Shown piece after piece: positions 1 through 6,420 of a stretch of 13,353 bases of DNA (position 1 is its first letter; each line of letters opens with the position of its first letter). Under the pieces are notes generated by a model. It made no database searches, was not told the origin of the DNA, and saw only the letters and a list, made by a program, of their open reading frames with translations. This stretch comes from an archaeon (GTDB lineage Archaea; Nanobdellota; Nanobdellia; SCGC-AAA011-G17; GW2011-AR18), in the NCBI GenBank assembly GCA_023245385.1, contig JAHFKM010000015.1, positions 1 through 13,353 on the forward strand, written 5' to 3'. The position numbers and the translations under genes were made by a program.

Positions 1-1
1 T

Positions 2-304
2 CTTTCTAGGGAAGTGTATATTGAGTTGGAAGAGAATGGGTTGAAGATTACTGATCCGAATGCTGGGATTGCGAAGGAGCAGTTTTTTATGGGTAATATA
101 AAGAATATTACTGACGCTATTGAGGCTTTGTTGAGGGGTGAGGCTTCTGAAAGGCCGATGGTGAGATTAGCAAAAGATTTGCCTGATGCTTTGGTAAATT
201 TGAAAAAAATTAAACAGACAAATGCTGCGAGAATGTCTGCTGATCGTTTGGGTCGTATGGAAGCGTTGTTAGCGTATCTTGAGAATAATTATCGTGATTT
301 GTGA
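2..304 (+). CDS. 3' end of an unrecognised protein gene, truncated by window edge
   Basis: The reading frame is open from the first bases of the window and ends at TGA 302-304. A GTG at position 14 could serve as a start, but it has no AGGTGA-type ribosome binding site and no room for a TATA box within the window. I therefore read this as the C-terminal 100 or so residues of a longer protein. The visible part is soluble, charged and probably helical: a short beta-like start (YIELEENGLKI), then Lys/Arg/Glu-rich helical segments ending in LAYLENNYRDL. There are no membrane helices and no motif I recognise. It lies 42 bases before the RuBisCO gene, which has its own TATA box, so co-transcription is not required. 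It does not resemble the C-terminus of ribose-1,5-bisphosphate isomerase. Confidence 0.6.
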   Translation, partial: LSREVYIELEENGLKITDPNAGIAKEQFFMGNIKNITDAIEALLRGEASERPMVRLAKDLPDALVNLKKIKQTNAARMSADRLGRMEALLAYLENNYRDL

Positions 305-315
305 AAAGCGATTAA

Positions 316-323
316 TTTATAAA
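316..323 (+). promoter_or_regulatory. TATA box of the RuBisCO gene
   Basis: TTTATAAA lies at -31 to -24 relative to the A of the RuBisCO ATG at 347. In archaea transcription starts about 23 to 30 bases downstream of this box, so the predicted transcript begins at or next to the start codon. No Shine-Dalgarno sequence precedes the ATG, which fits a leaderless mRNA. A second AT-rich stretch (TTATAAAA, 333-340) is too close to the start to act as the box. Confidence 0.7.
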
Positions 324-346
324 ATTCGAGTGTTATAAAAGGGTTT

Positions 347-1645
347 ATGGAAAAGAAGGTGGAGTGGTATTCTGATTTTGTAAACGAAAATTATACGCCT
401 TCTAAGACGGATCTTGTTGTTTTATTTTATTTTGAACCTGCTAAAGGAGTAAGTGTGAAAGAAGCTGTTGGAAGAATTGCTTCTGAGTCTTCTACTGGAA
501 CTTGGACGACTTTGTTTGAGCTTCCTCCGAGAATGAAGAAGTTGATGGCGACGTCTTTTGAGATGAAAGGAAATTTTGTCAAGGTCGCGTATCCTTTGGA
601 TTTGTGGGAGCCTGGAAACGCGCCGCAGTTGTTAAGCGGAATTGCGGGAAATATTTTTGGGATGAAGGCCTTGGATAATTTAAGGTTGGTAGATGTTTTT
701 TTTCCAAAAGTATATTTAAAAAATTTCAAGGGACCATATCACGGCATTGAGGGTTTGAGAAAAATAATGAAAGTAAGGGACAGACCGATAACTGGAGCTG
801 TGCCAAAACCGAAGATAGGGTTTAGCGCTGTTGAGCATGCGAGGATTGGGTTTGAAACGTGGATGGGTGGTTTTGATTTAGTCAAGGATGATGAGAATTT
901 ATCTTCAACATCGTTTAATAATTTTTATAAGAGAGTGGAGTTGATGACGAAGTTAAGAGAAAAAGCAGAAAAAGAAACTGGTCAGCAGAAGGATGCGTTG
1001 ATTAATATTACATCTGAAACTGATGAGATGAAGAAGAGAGCGAAGTTTTTGCATGATCATGGATGGAGATACGCGATGATTGATGTTGTTGTCGCAGGCA
1101 CTTCCGCAGTTCAGACCTTGAGAGATGTATTAGGAGATTATGGAATGGCAATTCATGCGCATAGGGCGATGCATGCTTCTTTTGATCGGAATCCGAAGCA
1201 TGGAATGAGTATGCCTTTTTTAGCGAAGTTGATGCGGATGATTGGGGTTGATCAGATTCATGCTGGTACTGCGGTTGGGAAGTTAGTTGGCGGTTTGGAT
1301 GAGGTACAAAGTAATGCAAATATCTTAAGAGAGATAAAAGTAAAGCCATTTAAAAATATCTTACTAGAACAGGATTGGGGGAAAATTAAACCTGCCTTTC
1401 CTGTTGCTTCTGGTGGTTTGCATCCTGGATTGATTCCTGACGAGTTGAAGATTTTCGGAAAAGAGTGTGTACTTTTAGTAAGCGGAGGAATTCATGGTCA
1501 TCCGCGAGGAACAAGAGCTGGTGCGATGGCTGCGATGCAGGCGATTGAGGCGACGATGGAAGGAACTTCTCTTGAAGAAGCTGCGAGGGGTAATCGCGAA
1601 TTGAAACAGGCTTTAGAAAAGTGGGGACATATGAAGCCAGTGTAA
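347..1645 (+). CDS. rbcL: Ribulose-1,5-bisphosphate carboxylase large chain, archaeal form III-like
   Basis: It carboxylates ribulose 1,5-bisphosphate to give two 3-phosphoglycerate; in archaea of this kind it serves AMP/nucleoside salvage rather than the Calvin cycle. The 432-residue length is normal. Active-site residues align with spinach RuBisCO: E47, T52 and W53 in ESSTGTW (E60, T65, W66), N102 in GNIFG (N123), K154 and K156 in PKPKIG (K175, K177), carbamylated K180 with D182 and E183 in KDDE (K201, D203, E204), H272 and R273 in HRAMH (H294, R295), H305, loop-6 K312 in GTAVGK (K334), and S355 in SGGLHPG (S379). The phosphate loop that is usually GGG reads S379-G380-G381. The HRAMHA and NPKHG stretches suit form III or the related II/III lineage; I cannot separate these without a tree. 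No small subunit gene or phosphoribulokinase is nearby. AMP phosphorylase lies about 2.2 kb downstream. Confidence 0.96.
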   Translation: MEKKVEWYSDFVNENYTPSKTDLVVLFYFEPAKGVSVKEAVGRIASESSTGTWTTLFELPPRMKKLMATSFEMKGNFVKVAYPLDLWEPGNAPQLLSGIAGNIFGMKALDNLRLVDVFFPKVYLKNFKGPYHGIEGLRKIMKVRDRPITGAVPKPKIGFSAVEHARIGFETWMGGFDLVKDDENLSSTSFNNFYKRVELMTKLREKAEKETGQQKDALINITSETDEMKKRAKFLHDHGWRYAMIDVVVAGTSAVQTLRDVLGDYGMAIHAHRAMHASFDRNPKHGMSMPFLAKLMRMIGVDQIHAGTAVGKLVGGLDEVQSNANILREIKVKPFKNILLEQDWGKIKPAFPVASGGLHPGLIPDELKIFGKECVLLVSGGIHGHPRGTRAGAMAAMQAIEATMEGTSLEEAARGNRELKQALEKWGHMKPV

Positions 1646-1671
1646 GATCTAGTTGTTTTGTTCGCTAAAAC

Positions 1672-1679
1672 TTTATATA
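1672..1679 (+). promoter_or_regulatory. TATA box of the small membrane protein gene
   Basis: A perfect TTTATATA lies at -30 to -23 from the ATG at 1702, inside the 56-base spacer after RuBisCO. It predicts a leaderless transcript separate from RuBisCO. Confidence 0.7.
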
Positions 1680-1701
1680 ATTTAAAAAAGTCCTGAAGGA
1701 T

Positions 1702-1974
1702 ATGTTTATCAAGTTTTTAGGCATCGTTGATCTTCTAGCTGCTGCGATTTTATTATTGTCTGGCGTCCTACCCTCAGAATGGGTGATGATCATGGCGTTT
1801 TATTTGTTGATTAAGGGTGGATTTTTTTTGCTGACAGGTGATTGGATGAGTATCTTAGATGTCGGTGCGGCGGTTTATTTTATGTTTGTTGCAAGTGGCT
1901 GGACAACAGCAATTATTACAGCGTTGGTTGTTTTATTTCTTTTACAGAAGGGCGCGTTTAGTTTGTTGACTTAG
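1702..1974 (+). CDS. Small four-helix integral membrane protein, function unknown
   Basis: This 90-residue protein is almost entirely hydrophobic. Four membrane segments can be read at about residues 5-23, 27-45, 50-68 and 70-88, joined by very short loops (PSEW, GDW, GW). Only a handful of charged residues are present: K4, D10 and E26, K38, D47, D53 and K83. There is no signal peptide distinct from helix 1 and no catalytic motif. I recognise no named family. It has its own TATA box at the leaderless distance, so a link to RuBisCO rests on adjacency alone. Gene length, start position and hydrophobic pattern make it a convincing real gene. Confidence 0.8.
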   Translation: MFIKFLGIVDLLAAAILLLSGVLPSEWVMIMAFYLLIKGGFFLLTGDWMSILDVGAAVYFMFVASGWTTAIITALVVLFLLQKGAFSLLT

Positions 1975-2116
1975 GATTTTCAGAGTAGTTTCTAGAAAAA
2001 GTAATTAGACAAGTGTCTAGGTTCGTGAAATAGGTCTTCCTTTAAATTTGGGTTTTATCCGAAATCTTTAGAGGTGACTGAATGTTGAAGAAAGATGAGA
2101 AAAGGGAAAGATTTTT
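1975..2116. other. Spacer between convergent genes, with a short palindrome and a possible micro-ORF
   Basis: The 142 bases separate the 3' ends of the membrane protein gene and the minus-strand dph6-like gene. TAGACA-AG-TGTCTA at 2006-2019 is a 6-bp inverted repeat with a 2-base centre. GAGGTGA at 2071-2077 resembles the ribosome binding site of other genes here and stands 4 bases before an ATG (2082) that opens a 12-codon frame ending at 2120. TTTAAATT at 2041-2048 could be its TATA box. None of these is long enough to be certain. Confidence 0.25.
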
Positions 2117-2827
2117 TTAGTGAGTAATACTTTTAGGAGCAATGACTTGTTTTTCAATCATTGTTGTTTGTGTTATGACTAAGTGTCCGGAGTATTTTGA
2201 TTCTGCGACTTTGTAAGAGTCGACAATTGAAAGAGCTTTATTGAAGATTGGTCCATCTGTAACCAAAGTGTCATAGTATCCGCCTTCTCCTAAAAGGTCA
2301 AAACCATATTTAATAGATAGTTTTTTGAGTTTCTCAAAATTTTCAAGTGTTAGTTCTTTTCCGAGCCAGTCCATGTCAAGACCGTCTGTAGCAAATTGGG
2401 TGAGAATTATTTTGAATCCTCGTGAAATCATTTCGCGCATAACTGTTTCTTCGTCTTCTCCTGCGTGACTTGCGAAGACTTCTATGTTCAAAGGGTGTAA
2501 AGCATTCTGTAAGCTCATGAGTTGTGTTTCCTGTAAGCCTACTCCGCCGAGGACAACTGCTTCGACTGGGTTTTTTTCTACGACTTCTCGAACGAGTGTT
2601 GCTTCTTGAAGAGGATCTGCGACAGCGCAGGGAATGAGAATGTGTTTAATGTCTAATACTTCAGCGAGTTTTGGAGTGTGTTCGACAGTTGGAAAGTGAA
2701 AGAGGTAACAGTCTGTGCGATTTGGTTTTACAGAAAGTAAGTAATCAATTGTCCATCCTTTTCGTAGAGCATAGTCAATAGCGTAGACGCTGTCTTTTCC
2801 ACCTGAGTACATTACTGCGACTTTCAT
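2117..2827 (-). CDS. dph6: Diphthine--ammonia ligase (Dph6)-like ATP pyrophosphatase
   Basis: Dph6 uses ATP and ammonium to amidate diphthine on the modified histidine of elongation factor 2, the last step of diphthamide synthesis, in the cytosol. The 236 residues are the normal length for the archaeal family. The PP-loop SGGKDS (residues 8-13) follows strand MKVAVMY, as in the adenine nucleotide alpha-hydrolase fold. The C-terminal family signature, normally GEGG(E/A)(Y/F)ET, appears as GEGGYYDT (180-187), followed by D191. WLGKEL (154-159) matches the WLGR-type motif. The middle segment, where Dph6 has a SEYQ-type motif, is diverged (LQETQ, 98-102), so a relative of Dph6 with another substrate remains possible. 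The ATG at 2827 is placed by a TATA box 23 to 30 bases upstream, giving a leaderless transcript. It is divergent from the PerM-type gene. Confidence 0.8.
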   Translation of the reverse strand: MKVAVMYSGGKDSVYAIDYALRKGWTIDYLLSVKPNRTDCYLFHFPTVEHTPKLAEVLDIKHILIPCAVADPLQEATLVREVVEKNPVEAVVLGGVGLQETQLMSLQNALHPLNIEVFASHAGEDEETVMREMISRGFKIILTQFATDGLDMDWLGKELTLENFEKLKKLSIKYGFDLLGEGGYYDTLVTDGPIFNKALSIVDSYKVAESKYSGHLVITQTTMIEKQVIAPKSITH

Positions 2828-2849
2828 AGAAGGGTGAAAATATGTTTTC

Positions 2850-2857
2850 CTTATAAA
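2850..2857 (-). promoter_or_regulatory. TATA box of the dph6-like gene
   Basis: On the minus strand TTTATAAG lies at -30 to -23 from the ATG at 2827. It sits in the 75-base divergent promoter region shared with the membrane transporter gene, so the two boxes are only 15 bases apart and the two initiation complexes might interfere. Confidence 0.65.
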
Positions 2858-2872
2858 TGTTTTGTCGTTAGG

Positions 2873-2880
2873 TTTATATA
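2873..2880 (+). promoter_or_regulatory. TATA box of the PerM-type / AMP phosphorylase unit
   Basis: TTTATATA lies exactly at -30 to -23 from the ATG at 2903. This spacing, also seen at 1672 and 2850, is the main reason for starting the PerM-type protein at 2903 rather than at the upstream in-frame codon at 2834, which lies before the box. Confidence 0.7.
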
Positions 2881-2902
2881 TCTACAATTAAAGAGAAGGG
2901 GG

Positions 2903-3898
2903 ATGATAGAAAAAAGAGAGGTGAGGGGGTATATTTTATGTGCCTTGTTTTTGGCTTTGATATATGTTTCTTTTTTGATTGTGCAATCTTTTTTGAGTGC
3001 GATTTTTTCAAGTTGTGTTTTGGCGTATATTTTTCATCCTGTTTATAAGAGTTTAAATAAGAAAATTAAGAGCAAGCAGGTCTGTGCGTTTTTTGTTTCA
3101 GCTTTGATGGTTGTTGTGATTGTTTTGCCATTATTGATTCTTGGGAATTTGATTATTAAAGAGGCGGTGAGTGCGTATAATTCTGAGTTGATTCTTTCAG
3201 CGGATAATATTCTTCAAAAGGTATTTGGGTCGAATAGTGATTTGAGTTCTTTGGTTTCGAATTTTATTTCAAAGGCTTTGACGTATATTACTAAGCAGGC
3301 TGAGGATTTTATTGTTTCTATTCCTTCAAAGGTGTTTGGTTTTTTAATTGTGATATATGCGTTTTTTTATTTGTTGATCAGTGGAGAGAGTTTGGTGGAG
3401 AAATTGAAACTTGCGCTTCCATTTAAAGAAAAAGAAAAGTTAGTTAGGAATCTTGGTGAGACAACGAATGCGATTGTGTATGGAATTTTTGTGATTGCAC
3501 TTGCGCAGTTTGTTATTGCGTCGTTGGGGTTTGAAGTGTTGGGAATTAGTAATCCTTTATTATGGGGTTTAGTGATTGGAATTTTTGGTTTGATCCCTTT
3601 TTTGGGTCCTGCTTTAGTGTGGATTCCATTTATGGTAATGAATCTTCTGAGAGGGAATTATTCTACTGCGGTTTGGATAACTATTCTTGGAATAACTTTG
3701 TCTTTGATTGATAATATTGGTCGTTCTTGGATTATTGGGAAGAAGTCAAAGATGCATCCTGTTGTAGTTTTGGTTGGATTGATTGGTGGCGCGGCACTTT
3801 TTGGAATAGTGGGTGTTGTTGTTGGGCCTTTAGTTTTATCTTTTGTTTCTGTAGTTGTTAGTGAGTATGGGTTAGGTGAGAATAAGGATGAAGCTTAG
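2903..3898 (+). CDS. AI-2E / PerM family membrane protein
   Basis: A 331-residue polytopic membrane protein of the AI-2E transporter family (Pfam AI-2E_transport, PF01594). Family features are two N-terminal helices (about 10-45), a third (60-82), a poorly conserved extracytoplasmic-type segment (90-140), then helices at about 142-160, 190-210, 216-250, 255-272 and 286-318. Conserved sites are GLIPFLGP (229-236), DN followed by WIIGKK (270-281), the MHPVVVL stretch (284-290), and GIVGVVVGP (301-309). Members export or exchange small molecules, and bacterial ones include TqsA and Na+/H+ antiporters; the substrate here is unknown. The upstream ATG at 2834 would add 23 residues but lies before the TATA box. 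The gene overlaps the AMP phosphorylase start by 11 bases, so the two are almost certainly co-transcribed. Confidence 0.88.
   Translation: MIEKREVRGYILCALFLALIYVSFLIVQSFLSAIFSSCVLAYIFHPVYKSLNKKIKSKQVCAFFVSALMVVVIVLPLLILGNLIIKEAVSAYNSELILSADNILQKVFGSNSDLSSLVSNFISKALTYITKQAEDFIVSIPSKVFGFLIVIYAFFYLLISGESLVEKLKLALPFKEKEKLVRNLGETTNAIVYGIFVIALAQFVIASLGFEVLGISNPLLWGLVIGIFGLIPFLGPALVWIPFMVMNLLRGNYSTAVWITILGITLSLIDNIGRSWIIGKKSKMHPVVVLVGLIGGAALFGIVGVVVGPLVLSFVSVVVSEYGLGENKDEA
3874..3879 (+). promoter_or_regulatory. Ribosome binding site that sets the AMP phosphorylase start
   Basis: AGGTGA lies inside the 3' end of the PerM-type gene and ends 8 bases before the ATG at 3888. It decides between the possible starts GTG 3876 (inside the site), ATG 3888 (correct spacing) and ATG 3909 (too far). 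Confidence 0.65.
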
Positions 3899-5366
3899 AG
3901 TAAGGGTGATGAAAATTGTTACTGGCGGTCCTTTTGTGATTATTATTAATAGTAAAGATGCTCAGGTTTTAGATCTTGAAGTTTTGGGTCGTGTGAGGAT
4001 CAGGGGGAAAAAGAGGGATGTTGTTGCTGTTGCTGATCTTGCTGCTGATGAGCTTTTTGTAAAGCAGGGTGAGATAGTGTTGTTGTGGGATCTTGCGCAG
4101 GAGTTGGGGGTAAAAGAGGGAGAAGAGTTAGAGATACATACTGAGATAAATCCAAGGTCTTTGATGTTTATTAAGAAAAAGCTTGATGGGAAAGGGCTAA
4201 ATGAAAGTGAGGTTTCTGAGATTATTAAAGATCTTGTTGAGAATGCCTTGACTGAGGTTGAGACAACGTTTTTTGTTGCTGGGTGTTATAGGAATGGCTT
4301 GTCGTTGGATGAGTCTGCGTTTTTAACAAAGGCGATTGTGAGGAATGGGGGAAGATTAAATTTTGAGAAGAAACCTGTTTTGGATAAGCATTCTATTGGG
4401 GGAATTTCTGGGAATAGGACGACGATGATTGTGGTTCCTATTATTGCTGCTGCTGGTTTTTTTATTCCGAAAACTTCTACAAGATCGATAAGTTCTCCGT
4501 CTGGGACTTCTGATACGATGGAGGTTTTGGCTCCTGTCGCTCATAGTAAGGAAAAGATTATGAGTATTGTAAAGAAAACAAAAGGGTGTATGGTGTGGGG
4601 TGGAACTTTGGATCTTGCTTCGGCTGATGATTTGTTGATTAAGGTTGAGAGGCCTTTAAGTTTGGATCCTGAGGGGATTTTGTTGGCTTCGATTATGGCA
4701 AAGAAGGTTGCTGCGAATGTGTCTCATGTGGTGATTGATATTCCTGTTGGAGGGGAAGCGAAGATTACTTCAAGAAAGGGGGCGAGAAATTTATCTGGAA
4801 AGTTTGTTGCTTTAGGGAGAAGAGTGGGAATAAGAGTAAAAGCTGTTATTACTGATGGTTCTGAACCTATTGGTTGGGGTGTTGGTCCTGCATTGGAAGC
4901 GAGGGATGTTTTAGAGGTTTTGCATGGTCGTGGTCCTGGTGATTTGAGGAAGAAGTCTTTGTTTCTTGCCGCGAGTTTGTTGAGGATGGTGGGTGTGAAG
5001 AATGCTGAAAAGAAGGTGAAGGATCTTCTTGATTCTGGTGCTGCGTTAAAAAAGATGAGGGAAATTGTAGGAGAACAAGGAGGAAATGCTGAGATTACTG
5101 CTGAAGAGATTAAAGTTGGAAAATTTGTATATGAGATAAGAGCGAGAATGTCTGGAAAGATAAGTAAGGTTAGTAATAGTTTAGTCTGTCGTATTGCGAA
5201 GGCTGCTGGAGCTCCGGCGAATAAGGGTGCTGGTGTTTTGTTAAATAAAAAGGTAAAGGATAGTGTAAAGAAGGGAGAGCTTGTATTCAAGATTTATGCT
5301 GAGTCTGAAGAGAAGTTGGAGTATGCGAAGAGTTTGTTAAAAGAAGAAGTGTTTGTAATTCGATAA
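3888..5366 (+). CDS. deoA: AMP phosphorylase (DeoA-like, archaeal AMP pathway)
   Basis: It phosphorolyses AMP (and often CMP or UMP) to the free base and ribose 1,5-bisphosphate, the entry reaction of the archaeal AMP pathway that ends at RuBisCO. At 492 residues it is close to the roughly 500 usual for archaeal AMP phosphorylases and longer than bacterial thymidine phosphorylase. The extra N-terminal domain (about 1-85, beginning MKLRVRVMKIVTG) is typical of the archaeal enzyme. Phosphate and base-binding motifs are clear: DKHSIGG (166-172), GNRTTMIVVP (175-184), KTSTRSISSPSGTSDTME (195-212). The C-terminal domain, about 340-492, has the family's KG-AGV pattern. The start at 3888 is chosen from the AGGTGA site 8 bases upstream and N-terminal resemblance to the family. 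The gene follows the PerM-type gene with an 11-base overlap. No isomerase gene follows; the next gene converges one base later. Confidence 0.95.
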   Translation: MKLRVRVMKIVTGGPFVIIINSKDAQVLDLEVLGRVRIRGKKRDVVAVADLAADELFVKQGEIVLLWDLAQELGVKEGEELEIHTEINPRSLMFIKKKLDGKGLNESEVSEIIKDLVENALTEVETTFFVAGCYRNGLSLDESAFLTKAIVRNGGRLNFEKKPVLDKHSIGGISGNRTTMIVVPIIAAAGFFIPKTSTRSISSPSGTSDTMEVLAPVAHSKEKIMSIVKKTKGCMVWGGTLDLASADDLLIKVERPLSLDPEGILLASIMAKKVAANVSHVVIDIPVGGEAKITSRKGARNLSGKFVALGRRVGIRVKAVITDGSEPIGWGVGPALEARDVLEVLHGRGPGDLRKKSLFLAASLLRMVGVKNAEKKVKDLLDSGAALKKMREIVGEQGGNAEITAEEIKVGKFVYEIRARMSGKISKVSNSLVCRIAKAAGAPANKGAGVLLNKKVKDSVKKGELVFKIYAESEEKLEYAKSLLKEEVFVIR

Positions 5367-5367
5367 T

Positions 5368-6213
5368 TTAGAGAATTTTGTAGAAGATGTCGAAGATTTG
5401 TTGATCTGTGCTTGCTTGGAAGAAGTCTGCTCCTGTTTCGTTGCAGGCTTTGATGAGTTCATTTTTGTGTTGTTCCATTTTTTCAAGGTAGATTTTTCTT
5501 AAGTAGGGATCGATGTAGGTGCGGAGTTTTTCTTCGCTTTCTAAGTCGATGAGGGTGTAGTCTCCTTCGAGTTTGAGATTTTTTTCTAGAGGGTCGAGAA
5601 GTTGAATGAGTTTTATTTTGTTTTTTTTGAATTTGGAGAGTGTTGTTTTAACTGATTCAATATCGTAAAAAAAGTCTGAGATGATTACGACTAAAGATTT
5701 TGAGTTGATAAGATTTTTATATTTGGAAAGAGATTGTTCAATGTCTGTGATTCCTGCTGGTTTTCTTTTGTTAAGGTAATCGATAATTTCTGCGAGTTGT
5801 TGTGCTCCTTTTCGTGCTTTGAAGAGATCTAATTTTCCGTCGAAGGTGCTGAGGACAAAGCGTTCGTTGTTTTTGAGAGCGATGTAAACAAATCCTAGTC
5901 CGAGCATGGAAGCGTATTCGTATTTTTTTGTTTTGTTTCCGAAGTTCATGCTTCCGCTGAAGTCTACGAGGACGTGGGTGGTTAGGTTTCTGTCTTCTTC
6001 AAAACGTTTAACAAAGAGTCTGTCTGTTTTTGCGAAGGCTTTCCAGTCAATGTGTTTGAAGTCGTCTCCCGGTATATAATTTGCGTGGTCTCTGAAGATG
6101 AGTCCTGATCCGGCGAATGGTGTTTGTCGTTCTCCTGTGAAGCTTGAGGTTATTCTTTTTTTAAAGATGAGAGTAAACTTATCGAGTTGGCTTAGAAATT
6201 CTTTAGTGATCAT
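5368..6213 (-). CDS. DUF58 domain protein with VWA-like fold (MoxR partner)
   Basis: A soluble 281-residue protein of the DUF58 family, regularly found beside MoxR ATPases and thought to be a partner or substrate adaptor. The DUF58 core is clear: PGDD followed by HIDWKAFAKT (about 48-64), then LFVKRFEED (66-74). A metal-ion-dependent adhesion site DxSxS is intact in VDFSGSM (D84, S86, S88). The remaining fold (FVLSTFDG, LVVIISDFFYD) follows VWA topology. There are no membrane helices, unlike many bacterial DUF58 proteins with two N-terminal ones. I prefer the ATG at 6213 because the TATA-like box 6239-6246 predicts transcription starting near 6216, downstream of the alternative ATG at 6222, and because MITKEFLSQLDKF looks like the usual family start. 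The 3' end lies one base from the converging AMP phosphorylase gene. Confidence 0.92.
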   Translation of the reverse strand: MITKEFLSQLDKFTLIFKKRITSSFTGERQTPFAGSGLIFRDHANYIPGDDFKHIDWKAFAKTDRLFVKRFEEDRNLTTHVLVDFSGSMNFGNKTKKYEYASMLGLGFVYIALKNNERFVLSTFDGKLDLFKARKGAQQLAEIIDYLNKRKPAGITDIEQSLSKYKNLINSKSLVVIISDFFYDIESVKTTLSKFKKNKIKLIQLLDPLEKNLKLEGDYTLIDLESEEKLRTYIDPYLRKIYLEKMEQHKNELIKACNETGADFFQASTDQQIFDIFYKIL

Positions 6214-6222
6214 GAGATTCAT

Positions 6223-6420
6223 TTAGAGAATTGTTCTTAATATAATTTGCCTTTGAAGGATGAGGTATAACCGAGAATTTTTAAGATAGGCCAGATAAAG
6301 ATGAAGAGGAGAGAAGTTTAAAAGATGATGATATAAATGTGGGATGATCTTTCATACAGTCTTTAAGGAGGGGGTATTAATAAATTTTTCTGAGAGATTT
6401 TCGGAAGTCTTCTGCAAGGA
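6223..6420. other. Spacer between moxR and the DUF58 gene
   Basis: About 200 bases separate two genes that usually sit back to back. Apart from the DUF58 TATA-like box I see no convincing gene. Loose features are ATGATGA at 6325-6331 and CTGA at 6390-6393 on the plus strand (box C and box D words, far apart), and an AAGGAGGGGG tract at 6365-6374 with no start codon at a useful distance. On the minus strand the sequence just after the moxR stop has short T runs but no strong terminator. Confidence 0.35.
6239..6246 (-). promoter_or_regulatory. Probable TATA box of the DUF58 gene
   Basis: On the minus strand ATTATATT lies 26 to 33 bases before the ATG at 6213. It suggests the DUF58 gene has its own promoter in addition to any read-through from moxR, which ends 207 bases upstream. 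The match to TTTATATA is weaker than for the other genes. Confidence 0.45.

Noticed and set aside
2834..2902. Upstream in-frame start that would extend the PerM-type protein by 23 residues
   Set aside because: The TTTATATA box at 2873-2880 lies inside this extension and predicts transcription starting at the ATG at 2903; the extra residues (MKICFPYKCFVVRF and onward) do not look like the family N-terminus.
4724..5290. 188-codon minus-strand open frame inside the AMP phosphorylase gene
   Set aside because: It is antisense to a fully recognisable enzyme and has a repetitive Phe/Ser/Thr-rich composition with no family resemblance.
6325..6393. Possible box C/D guide RNA (ATGATGA at 6325-6331 and CTGA at 6390-6393)
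   Set aside because: The boxes are 58 bases apart with no clear D' and C' pair between them and no good terminal stem, so the words are probably chance in AT-rich sequence.
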